Shown piece by piece: positions 1 through 6,406 of a stretch of 16,960 bases of DNA; the stretch's first letter is position 1; the number at the start of each line of letters is the position of its first letter. The notes beneath the pieces were generated by a model. The model saw nothing but the letters and a program-made list of their open reading frames with translations, ran no database searches and was not told the origin of the DNA. Source of the DNA: DASUAO01 sp046484625 (lineage in GTDB: Bacteria; Actinomycetota; Acidimicrobiia; IMCC26256; PALSA-555); assembly GCA_046484625.1 (NCBI GenBank), contig JAWOIO010000111.1:1-16960 (forward strand), written 5' to 3'. The position numbers and the translations under genes are program-made.

Positions 1-1128
1 GGAAGGTACAGCGTGGGAGGGCTGCCCCTGGTGGCGCACGCGGTGCGGCAGGCGCTCGCGGCGGAGACCGTCCACAGGGTCGTGGTCTCCACCGACGACG
101 CGGAGATCGCGGCCGTCGCCCGACGCCACGGCGCCGAGGTGGTCGAGCGCCCGCTGGACCTCGCCGGCGATGCCGCCTCCTCCGAGTCGGCCCTCCTGCA
201 CGCCCTCGATGCGCTCCAGGCCGCCGACGACTATCGGCCCGACCTCCTCGTCTTCCTCCAGTGCACCGCCCCCCTGACCACCGCGGAGGACATCGACGGG
301 ACCGTCCGCGCGCTCCTGGACCAGGACGCCGACTCCGCCCTCTCCGCCGCGCCCGCCCACCTCTTCCTGTGGCGCGCGGGACCCGATGGCGCCGCCGAGG
401 CCGTCAACCACGATGCCCGCGTCCGGCCGCGGCGGCAGGACCGGGAGCCCGAGTTCCTCGAGACCGGCGCGGTGTACGCCATGCGGGTCCCCGGCTTCCG
501 CTCCGCCGGCCACCGCTTCTTCGGCCGCACCGCCCTCTACGTGCAGCCGCCCGAGCGCGCGCTGGAGGTGGACGAGCCGCTGGACCTCGTGCACGCGGAG
601 GTCGCGATACGGGAGCGCGCGCGCACCGAGCGCGTGCAGCAGCTCCCCCTGCGGCCGGCCGCCCTGGTCCTCGACTTCGATGGCGTCATGACCGACGGCG
701 CCGTCACCCTCGACCAGGACGGGAAGGAGTCCGTCCGCTGCCACCGCCGCGATGGCATGGGCATCGAGCGGCTGCGCGCGGCCGGCATCCCGGTCCTCGT
801 CCTGTCCAAGGAGCGGAACCCCGTGGTGACCGCCCGCTGCGCCAAGCTGAACGTGCCGTGCCTCCAGGGCATCGACCGGAAGCTCCCGGCGCTCACCGCA
901 TGGCTGGATGAGCACGGGATCGATCCCGCCGCCGCCATCTTCCTCGGGGACGATGTGAACGACGCGGAGTGCCTCGAAGCCGTGGGCTGCGGCGTCGTCG
1001 TCGCCGATGCGCACCCCGACGTCCGCCCCCGTGCGCGGATCCAGCTGGACACCCCCGGCGGCCAGGGCGCCGTACGGGAGCTCACCGACCTCATCGAACA
1101 GCGACTGAGAGAGAACAGCGATGCCTGA
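1..1128 (+). CDS. neuA: Acylneuraminate cytidylyltransferase fused to a KdsC-like HAD phosphatase (5' end missing)
   Basis: The reading frame is open from base 1, and its first residues (GRYSVGGLPLVAHAV) match the region just after the nucleotide-binding loop of CMP-sugar synthetases, so the true start lies outside the window. Numbering from base 1, the cytidylyltransferase domain fills about residues 1-205, with FLQCTAPL at 85-92 and ETGAVYAM at 154-161. A second domain at about 220-375 is a Cof/KdsC-type HAD phosphatase: DFDGVMTD (225-232) with the two catalytic Asp, a Ser in LSKE, a Lys in DRK, and GDDVND (316-321). Known role of the family: NeuA activates a nonulosonic acid with CTP to CMP-sugar, and the HAD part may remove the 9-phosphate left when NeuB condenses a 6-phospho-sugar. 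The stop overlaps neuB by 8 bases, so the two are co-translated. Sugar specificity (neuraminic, legionaminic, pseudaminic or other) cannot be read from the sequence. Confidence 0.9.
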   Translation, partial: GRYSVGGLPLVAHAVRQALAAETVHRVVVSTDDAEIAAVARRHGAEVVERPLDLAGDAASSESALLHALDALQAADDYRPDLLVFLQCTAPLTTAEDIDGTVRALLDQDADSALSAAPAHLFLWRAGPDGAAEAVNHDARVRPRRQDREPEFLETGAVYAMRVPGFRSAGHRFFGRTALYVQPPERALEVDEPLDLVHAEVAIRERARTERVQQLPLRPAALVLDFDGVMTDGAVTLDQDGKESVRCHRRDGMGIERLRAAGIPVLVLSKERNPVVTARCAKLNVPCLQGIDRKLPALTAWLDEHGIDPAAAIFLGDDVNDAECLEAVGCGVVVADAHPDVRPRARIQLDTPGGQGAVRELTDLIEQRLRENSDA

Positions 1129-1993
1129 GACCATCCAGATCGGGGACCGCCGCGTCGGCAGCGGCGAGCCCGTCTTCGTCGCCGCGGAGATCGGGATCAA
1201 CCACAACGGCAGCATCGACACCGCGCTCCGGCTCGTCGACGCCGCCGCGGACGCCGGCTGCGACGCGGTCAAGTTCCAGAAGCGGACCCCCGAGCTGTGC
1301 GTCCCCCGCGACTACTGGGACCACATGCGCGACACACCCTGGGGCCGCATCTCCTACATCGAGTACCGCAGGAGGATCGAGCTGTCCCGGGAGGACTACA
1401 CCCGGATCGTGGACCGCTGCGAGGAGCACGGCATCCTCTGGTTCGCCTCCTCATGGGACGAGGACGCGCTGGCGTTCGTGGAGGAGCTCGACCCCCCCTG
1501 CCACAAGCTGGCCTCCTCCTCCCTCACGGACCTCCCGCTCCTCCGCCACCACCGCGAGACGGGCCGGGCCATCATCCTCTCCACGGGGATGTCCACCATG
1601 GAGCAGATCCGCGAGGCCGTCTCCACCCTCGACCGCGACCGGCTCATCGTCGCCCACAGCACGAGCACCTACCCGTGCCCGCCCCACGAGCTCAACCTCC
1701 GGATGATCCACACGCTCCGCGACGAGTTCGACCTGCCCGTCGGCTATTCCGGGCACGAGGTCGGCCTCCAGACCACCATCGCCGCGGTCGCCCTCGGCGC
1801 GTGCTACATCGAGCGCCACATCACCCTCGACCGGGCCATGTGGGGCACCGACCAGGCGGCGTCCGTCGAGCCCCACGGCATCGGCCGCCTCGTGCGCGAC
1901 ATTCGCGTCATCGAGGCCGCCCTCGGGAAGGGCGTGAAGGAGGTCTATTCCAGCGAGATCCCGTCCATGGAGAAGCTGCGCCGGGTCCGGTAG
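1121..1993 (+). CDS. neuB: N-acetylneuraminate synthase family protein without SAF domain
   Basis: This 290-residue protein is a PEP-dependent nonulosonic acid synthase, a cytoplasmic TIM barrel that condenses phosphoenolpyruvate with a hexosamine-derived sugar or its 6-phosphate. Visible family motifs are AEIGINHNG (22-30), AVKFQKR (49-55), STGMST (154-159), HSTSTYPCP (179-187), VGYSGHE (207-213) and IERHITLD (230-237) with its metal-binding His. Classical NeuB is about 345 residues and ends in an antifreeze-like SAF domain that caps the partner active site; this protein stops right after the barrel. The ATG at 1121 lies inside the end of neuA after a purine-rich GAGAGAGAA, which suggests translational coupling. 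All of roughly 20 serine codons I read are TCC, TCA or AGC and none is TCG, unlike the genes right of 4065. The family call is firm; the product sugar is unknown. Confidence 0.9.
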   Translation: MPETIQIGDRRVGSGEPVFVAAEIGINHNGSIDTALRLVDAAADAGCDAVKFQKRTPELCVPRDYWDHMRDTPWGRISYIEYRRRIELSREDYTRIVDRCEEHGILWFASSWDEDALAFVEELDPPCHKLASSSLTDLPLLRHHRETGRAIILSTGMSTMEQIREAVSTLDRDRLIVAHSTSTYPCPPHELNLRMIHTLRDEFDLPVGYSGHEVGLQTTIAAVALGACYIERHITLDRAMWGTDQAASVEPHGIGRLVRDIRVIEAALGKGVKEVYSSEIPSMEKLRRVR

Positions 1994-2041
1994 CGCGCGC
2001 GACTTTCACCCTCGCATTCTGCAAACCGCTCGCAACATGCG

Positions 2042-2093
2042 ATGCCGCCCCGCCGGCTCCCGGGCTCTGTGCCGACCCCTCCATGGGCGGCAT
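2042..2093. repeat. Perfect 9-bp inverted repeat with 34-base loop
   Basis: ATGCCGCCC at 2042-2050 is the exact reverse complement of GGGCGGCAT at 2085-2093. It lies in the 237-base gap between neuB and the pilin gene. No T-run follows it, so it is not a standard intrinsic terminator. It may be an RNA stem or chance in GC-rich sequence. Confidence 0.4.
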
Positions 2094-2096
2094 AAA

Positions 2097-2113
2097 CCGT
2101 TGTCGCGCAACGG
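2097..2113. repeat. Short hairpin CCGTTG-tcgcg-CAACGG
   Basis: A perfect 6-bp inverted repeat with a 5-base loop lies directly after the 9-bp inverted repeat and 9 bases before the DnaA-box 9-mer. It could help end neuB transcription, but it lacks a T-run. Its function is unknown. Confidence 0.4.
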
Positions 2114-2122
2114 CCACGCGGG

Positions 2123-2131
2123 TTATCCACA
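2123..2131 (+). promoter_or_regulatory. Single perfect DnaA-box 9-mer
   Basis: TTATCCACA matches the high-affinity DnaA-box consensus exactly. It is the only one I noticed, and no dnaA, dnaN or AT-rich unwinding region is nearby, so it is not an origin. DnaA could act here as a transcription factor or be titrated, or the match may be chance. It lies about 16 bases upstream of the putative pilin promoter. Confidence 0.3.
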
Positions 2132-2146
2132 GCCCGGGGCCGTGCA

Positions 2147-2162
2147 GGGCATACGCGTTGCA
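2147..2162 (+). promoter_or_regulatory. Putative sigma-54 (-24/-12) promoter for the pilin gene
   Basis: GGGCAT-ACGCG-TTGCA matches the sigma-54 consensus TGGCAC-N5-TTGCA at all but two positions. The invariant GG (2148-2149) and GC (2160-2161) have the required 10-base spacing. Transcription would start near 2173, giving a leader of about 55 bases before the pilin ATG. Sigma-54 control of major pilin genes is known in Pseudomonas, Myxococcus and Geobacter. I see no clear enhancer site for a PilR-type activator. Confidence 0.5.
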
Positions 2163-2230
2163 CTTTCACGGGGCGGCACTGATTGTTCGAGTGGCCGATT
2201 TTCAACCCAGCACCCACACAAGGAGCAATG

Positions 2231-2629
2231 ATGCTCAGGAACCGCGAAGGCTTCACCCTGATCGAGCTGCTGATCGTTGTCGTGATCATCGGCATTCTGG
2301 CCGCGATCGCGCTGCCGAAGTTCGGCGAGACCCGCGAGCGGGCCTACGTCTCCGCCATGCAGTCGGACCTGCGCAACCTGCAGACCGAGATGGAGATGTA
2401 CTACGCCAACGACTACACCTACTCCGGCGCGACCATCACGAACCTGGACTTCGTGCCGAGCGCTGGCGTGACGATCAACCTGGACGCCAGCAACGCCCAG
2501 GGCTGGTCCGCCACGGCGACGCACGCCGCGATCACGGATGGCACGACCTGCGCCGTGTACGTGGGTGATGGCGTGACCCCGGCCGCTCCGGCGGACGACC
2601 TCGGCGTGGTCTCCTGCGGCACCACCTGA
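2231..2629 (+). CDS. pilA: Type IV major pilin (prepilin)
   Basis: This 132-residue class IVa prepilin has a 7-residue leader (MLRNREG), then the cleavage site G^F, FTLIE with the essential Glu5 of the mature protein, and a hydrophobic stretch to about residue 29 that anchors the subunit before assembly and forms the fibre core. PilD-type peptidase would cut and N-methylate Phe1. Cys107 and Cys129 could close the C-terminal disulfide loop typical of pilins. The ATG at 2231 is preferred over the adjacent ATG at 2228 because AGGAG (2221-2225) is 5 bases from the former and only 2 from the latter. The ALPKFGETRERAYVSAM region and the GWSATATH motif resemble pilins I associate with Gemmatimonadota; this is recall, not a search. 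No assembly genes (pilB, pilC, pilQ) are in the window. It appears monocistronic, between a sigma-54-like promoter and a strong terminator. Confidence 0.93.
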   Translation: MLRNREGFTLIELLIVVVIIGILAAIALPKFGETRERAYVSAMQSDLRNLQTEMEMYYANDYTYSGATITNLDFVPSAGVTINLDASNAQGWSATATHAAITDGTTCAVYVGDGVTPAAPADDLGVVSCGTT

Positions 2630-2663
2630 GGCCTGATCGCTCAGGTCACAGCCTGAGGTAGCA

Positions 2664-2707
2664 ATAGAGAGAGGGTGCGGGGCTTCGGCTCCGCACCCTT
2701 TCTCTAT
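2664..2707. terminator. Bidirectional UUCG-loop intrinsic terminator
   Basis: A stem of 20 pairs (two of them G-U on the + strand) surrounds a TTCG tetraloop at 2684-2687: AGAGAGAGGGTGCGGGGC pairs with GCTCCGCACCCTTTCTCT, extended by AT/AT at the base. It lies 34 bases after the pilin stop. It also contains the TAG stop (2704-2706) of the convergent minus-strand gene, so it can end transcription from both sides. Confidence 0.85.
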
Positions 2708-4671
2708 GTGCCTGCCGCCCGCAGCAGGGGGCACCCGGTCTCCCGCGCCACCTCGGCCAGCGCCGCTGCCACGTCCGCCGGCTCCACCCGGACCTCCCGG
2801 AGCCAGCGCCGCGCCGGGTCGACCCGCGCCGCGGCGGCATCGCAGCCTTCCAGCTCCGCGCGCAGCCGGATCTCCAGCGCCGCGACGTCCAGCGCCTGGG
2901 CCCAGACCCCCCAGTGGCGCCGCGCGAGCAGGACCGGCTTCAGCCCCTCGAGGAGCTCCAGCGCCGCGGCCCCGTCTCCGCTCGCGTGGAGGCGGCGCGC
3001 GGCGAGGATCTGGAGCGGGTGGGGGGTCGCGCGCGGGTCCACCGCGGCGGCCAGGCTGGAGTCGGTCACCGTTCCGGCGCTGTGCCCCAGGAGCGTCGTG
3101 AGGATCGGGATCGAAGGGGCGCCCGGGTTCCAGCGGGCGGCGGCCGCGAGTCGCCCGCTCGCCCCGGCCACCGCGGCCGGTCCCCCCGTGTCCACCGCGG
3201 CCACGGCTCCCGACAGCGCCCGGTTCAGCTCCCAGGGCGGCGGGCCGCGGCGGGCTGCCGCAGCGCCCGCCAGCGCAACGCCGGCGAGGACCAGGGTCGC
3301 ACCGACGGCGGCCGCGGTCGGCGCGCCTCCGACGCGGGAGGCCGGCGCCCGCGTGGGATCGGCGGCCGCGCGGTGCGCCCACAGGACCCCGGCCGCGATC
3401 GCCAGGAGCCCGGCGAGCAGCGGGTAGTCCCAGTCGAAGTCGAGTCCCGCGTGGAGCCCCAGGACCACGGCGGCCGCGGCGGCCGCCACCGCGCCGGCGT
3501 GCCGGGGCGCGGACGGCGCCGCGCGGTGCGGGGCCAGCAGCGTCATGGCCGCGAGCCCGGCCACGGCGAGCGCGGCGAGCCACACCGGGAGCGCGCCAGG
3601 GAGTCCGGTCTCGCCCAGCGCCTCGACGTACTCGTTGTGCGCGGACGAGGTCAGGTTGGTGTCGTCCGGATAGTGGGGCACCGATGCCCAGCGGTACGAC
3701 CCCGGCCCCCAGCCCGTGAGCGGTCGGCTCACCGCCATGCCGACCGCCGCCTCCCAGTAGCCGAACCGCGCCGACAGGTTGTGCGACGCCGTGTGCTCCC
3801 GGCTCGCCAGCGGCTGACCGCCCTCGCTCGCCACCATCCCTTCCAGGCCGACCCCGATCGCGACGGCCGCCACCACGACCGCGGCGAGCACTGTCCCCCC
3901 GCGCCGGAGCGCGCCGCCTCGCGCCAGTGCCGGGACCACGGCCACGAGCCCCAGCCCCGTGGCGATCACCGCCCCCCGGGAGCCGGACAGCCACGCGCCC
4001 GCCAGGCAGCCGGCGCCGAGCGCCCCCGCCACAACCGCCACCGCCCTCCCGTTCCGACCCGGGATCCGGCGCGCCAGCTCTCGGGCCGGGTTCGTCACGC
4101 CCTCGACCTCGGGTCGGCACTGGTCGCGCCGGCGCTTCAGCTGCTCCTGCGCCTTCACGAGCGCCGCGTGCGCTTCCGGGAAGATGCCCATCCGGAACAG
4201 CGAGACGAAGAGCGGGGCGACGAGGGCCCCGAGCGCGGCTCGCGGCACCGGGATGTCCGACGGGCACGGGATGCGCAGCCCACCGTGCTCGCCCGCGAGT
4301 ACGTCGAGCGCACCGCCGCTGGCGACCGTGACCACGTGCGCGCCGGCGTCGAACGCGTCGCGCGTCATCGACACCGTCTCCTCCGTGTCGCCCGAGAACG
4401 ACATCGCGAACACGAGCGTCCGTGGGCCCACGAACGCGGGCGTCCGGTACTGCTTGAGCACCACCACGGGCACCGGCAGCGCGGAGCCGACGGCCGCGAG
4501 GACGTCGCCTGCGATCCCGGAGCCCCCCATCCCGAGCACGGCGATCGAGTCGACGGCATCGGCCTTCGGGAGCGCCGACAGGTCGAGCGACCCGGCCAGC
4601 TCGTGCGCGGCGTCGAGCTGCTCGGGGAGCCCGGCGACGGCCTCGAGGAACCCGATCGAGTCGACCGCCAT
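2704..4671 (-). CDS. In-frame hybrid: N-terminal half of phosphoglucose/phosphomannose isomerase joined to C-terminal half of an O-antigen ligase (probable chimera)
   Basis: One open frame of 655 residues starts at ATG 4671, seven bases after a good GGGGAG. Residues 1 to about 205 are the first SIS domain of an actinobacterial bifunctional phosphoglucose/phosphomannose isomerase: GMGGSGIAGDV (47-57), SFSGDTEETV (91-100) and the linker NPARELARRI (194-203). That family is about 340-370 residues, so the second SIS half is gone. From about residue 207 the protein becomes polytopic membrane protein: a membrane segment, SGSRGA (229-234), the Wzy_C signature AHNEYVEALGETGLPG (344-359), HAGLDFDWDYP (407-417), then an Ala-rich helical, TPR-like tail (about 500-655). 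The N-terminal half of a ligase is missing. The switch coincides with GGATCC at 4062-4067. Serine codons in the SIS half are mostly TCG (9 of 12 read). I consider this a cloning or assembly join, or less likely a real deletion fusion. A soluble sugar isomerase fused to half a ligase has no obvious function. Confidence 0.8.
   Translation of the reverse strand: MAVDSIGFLEAVAGLPEQLDAAHELAGSLDLSALPKADAVDSIAVLGMGGSGIAGDVLAAVGSALPVPVVVLKQYRTPAFVGPRTLVFAMSFSGDTEETVSMTRDAFDAGAHVVTVASGGALDVLAGEHGGLRIPCPSDIPVPRAALGALVAPLFVSLFRMGIFPEAHAALVKAQEQLKRRRDQCRPEVEGVTNPARELARRIPGRNGRAVAVVAGALGAGCLAGAWLSGSRGAVIATGLGLVAVVPALARGGALRRGGTVLAAVVVAAVAIGVGLEGMVASEGGQPLASREHTASHNLSARFGYWEAAVGMAVSRPLTGWGPGSYRWASVPHYPDDTNLTSSAHNEYVEALGETGLPGALPVWLAALAVAGLAAMTLLAPHRAAPSAPRHAGAVAAAAAAVVLGLHAGLDFDWDYPLLAGLLAIAAGVLWAHRAAADPTRAPASRVGGAPTAAAVGATLVLAGVALAGAAAARRGPPPWELNRALSGAVAAVDTGGPAAVAGASGRLAAAARWNPGAPSIPILTTLLGHSAGTVTDSSLAAAVDPRATPHPLQILAARRLHASGDGAAALELLEGLKPVLLARRHWGVWAQALDVAALEIRLRAELEGCDAAAARVDPARRWLREVRVEPADVAAALAEVARETGCPLLRAAGT
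4047..4075. other. Suspected chimeric join between two genomes
   Basis: Isomerase homology on the minus strand ends at codons 200-206 of the hybrid frame and ligase homology begins at about codon 207. The interval contains GGATCC (4062-4067), hence a GATC. Gene content changes here from nonulosonate/pilin genes to an actinobacterial mannose-phosphate cluster, and neither broken gene has its other half in the window. Confidence 0.7.
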
Positions 4672-4675
4672 GGTG

Positions 4676-4948
4676 CTACTCCCCCGCTGCCGACGGAGGT
4701 GTCGCGGGCTCACCCGGGTCGAAGGTCGGCGAGATCCCGTCGGCTGCGGCCTTCGCAATGAGGCGATCGTGCTCGGCTGCGTCGACGGTCTCGGCCTCGT
4801 CGATCAGCATGATCGGGATGTCGTCGCGGACGGCGTAGCGACGCTTGAGCCGGGGGTTGTAGAGCGAGGACTCGTCCTCGAAGTAGAGGAGCGGCCCCTT
4901 GTCCTCGGGACACGCCAGGATCTCGAGCAGTTGCGGGTCGAGCGCCAC
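4676..4948 (-). CDS. Trm112-like small protein
   Basis: This 90-residue protein belongs to the Trm112/UPF0434 (YcaR-like) family: LLEILACPEDKGPLLYF (7-23), then YNPRLKRRYAV and DDIPIMLIDEAE (42-53), followed by an acidic and Pro-rich tail. Trm112 proteins act as activating partners of methyltransferases in eukaryotes and archaea; the bacterial role is poorly defined. The usual CPxC is CPED here, so one expected zinc ligand is missing and I see no second Cys pair. The GTG at 4948 is chosen because GGAG lies 6 bases before it and the homology starts there; the frame is open further upstream but would overlap phosphomannomutase. It sits 29 bases after the phosphomannomutase gene and 4 bases before the isomerase start, so the three are probably one operon, as in many actinobacteria. 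Confidence 0.82.
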   Translation of the reverse strand: MALDPQLLEILACPEDKGPLLYFEDESSLYNPRLKRRYAVRDDIPIMLIDEAETVDAAEHDRLIAKAAADGISPTFDPGEPATPPSAAGE

Positions 4949-4977
4949 GTTGTTCTCCAGTTCTCGGGCGACTGGCC

Positions 4978-6357
4978 TCAGTCTGCCTCGCCGGCGACGA
5001 TCGCGAGCACTTCGGCGGTGTGCTCGGCGCACGATCCGGCGTCGGCGGCCTCCAGGTTGAGGCGCAGCAGCGGTTCGGTGTTGCTGGCCCGGAGGTTGAA
5101 CCACCAGTCGCCGAGGTCCACGGTGAGGCCGTCGAGGCGGTCCTGGTCCGCGGTCGAGAACGCCGCGGCGACTGCCTCGATCGAAGCCGCCGGGTCCGGC
5201 ACCCGTCGGTTGATCTCACCCGACGCCGCGTACCGCTCCAGCGAGGTTCGCAGCTCCGAGAGAGGGACCCCCGCACGTGACAGCGTCTCGAGCACGACGA
5301 GCGCGGCGATGAGGCCCGAGTCGGCGCGGAAGTTGTCGCGGAAGTAGTAGTGCCCCGAGTGCTCGCCGCCGAAGATGGCGCCGGTCTCGGCCATCACCTC
5401 CTTGATGAAGGAGTGGCCGACGCGGGTCCGCACCGGGGTTCCGCCGAGCTCGCGGACGATCTCGGGCACTGTCTTGGAGCAGATGAGGTTGTGCACCACG
5501 GTGCGGTCGGCGGCGGTCGCGTCCGCCGCCGCGTCGCTGGCGTTGAGGCGCTCGAGGATGGCCCGGGCGACGATGGCCGTCGTCAACGACCCGCTCACGG
5601 GCTGGGCGCGGTCGTCGACGAGGAAGACACGGTCGGCGTCACCGTCGAACGCGAGGCCGACGTCGGCCCCTGTTGCCGTGACCTCGCGCTGGAGGTCGAC
5701 GAGGTTCTCGGGCTGGATCGGATCGGCCGGATGGTTCGGGAACGTGCCGTCGAGCTCGGCGAAGAGGATGCTGAAGTCGAACGGGAGGCCGTCGAACACG
5801 GCGGGGACCACGAGGCCACCGATGCCGTTCGCGGTGTCGGCCACCACCCGGAGCGGCGCGAGCGCGCCGACGTCGACGAACGAGCGCACGTGCTCCACGA
5901 ACTCGGGGAGCAGGTCGCGCGACTCGACGTGGCCGGGCTGGTCCGCCCGCTCGAGCAGGCCGTCCTCGACGGAGGCCTTCACCTGGCGCAGGCCCGTGTC
6001 CTCCCCGACCGGGGCCGCGCCCGCGCGGCACAGCTTGATGCCGTTGTACTCGGCGGGGTTGTGGCTCGCCGTGAACATCGCAGCCGGCGCGTCGAGGTGG
6101 CCGGCGGCGAAGTACACGAGGTCGGTGGACGCAAGGCCGAGGTCGACGACGTCGGCACCGGCGAGCGTCGCGCCCTCGATGAAGGCGGGCACGAGCGAGT
6201 CCCCGCTCGGTCGCGCGTCACGGCCGACCAGCACCCGAGCCGCGCCCGTGAACCCGACGAACGCGTTCCCGACCCGGCGGGCAACGGACTCGTCGATCTC
6301 GTCGGGGTAGACCCCGCGGATGTCGTAGGCCTTGAAGATCGCGTCGAGGGCGCTCAT
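4978..6357 (-). CDS. manB: Phosphomannomutase/phosphoglucomutase
   Basis: This 459-residue cytoplasmic alpha-D-phosphohexomutase interconverts mannose-6-phosphate and mannose-1-phosphate, the precursor of GDP-mannose for envelope mannosides. All four family motifs are present: the phosphoserine loop TASHNP (96-101, Ser98), the Mg loop DGDADR (238-243), the sugar-binding GEHSGHYYFRD (331-341) and the phosphate-binding RASNTEPLLRLN (423-434). The length is normal for the family and the protein looks intact. The ATG at 6357 begins directly before the conserved IFKAYDIRGVYPDEI. No strong ribosome site precedes it (a weak GAAG is about 12 bases upstream). It follows the large membrane protein gene by 49 bases and precedes the Trm112-like gene and the isomerase, the next enzyme of the pathway. 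Whether it also uses glucose phosphates cannot be told from the sequence. Confidence 0.95.
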   Translation of the reverse strand: MSALDAIFKAYDIRGVYPDEIDESVARRVGNAFVGFTGAARVLVGRDARPSGDSLVPAFIEGATLAGADVVDLGLASTDLVYFAAGHLDAPAAMFTASHNPAEYNGIKLCRAGAAPVGEDTGLRQVKASVEDGLLERADQPGHVESRDLLPEFVEHVRSFVDVGALAPLRVVADTANGIGGLVVPAVFDGLPFDFSILFAELDGTFPNHPADPIQPENLVDLQREVTATGADVGLAFDGDADRVFLVDDRAQPVSGSLTTAIVARAILERLNASDAAADATAADRTVVHNLICSKTVPEIVRELGGTPVRTRVGHSFIKEVMAETGAIFGGEHSGHYYFRDNFRADSGLIAALVVLETLSRAGVPLSELRTSLERYAASGEINRRVPDPAASIEAVAAAFSTADQDRLDGLTVDLGDWWFNLRASNTEPLLRLNLEAADAGSCAEHTAEVLAIVAGEAD

Positions 6358-6406
6358 GCGCGGTGCACTTCAGTTCTGTCTTGGGGCCGGGCGACCGGCG
6401 GGGGGA

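Noticed and set aside
2123..2131. Replication origin
   Set aside because: There is a single DnaA box, no AT-rich region, and no dnaA, dnaN or gyr genes.
2002..2169. Direct repeat ACTTTCAC at 2002-2009 and 2162-2169 as an attachment site
   Set aside because: Only 8 bases, with no integrase, tRNA or transposase nearby. Chance is sufficient.
2914..4761. Open frame of 615 codons on the + strand opposite the hybrid gene
   Set aside because: The product is Arg/Gly/His-rich with no domain, while the minus strand has clear SIS and Wzy_C motifs. It also crosses the suspected join.
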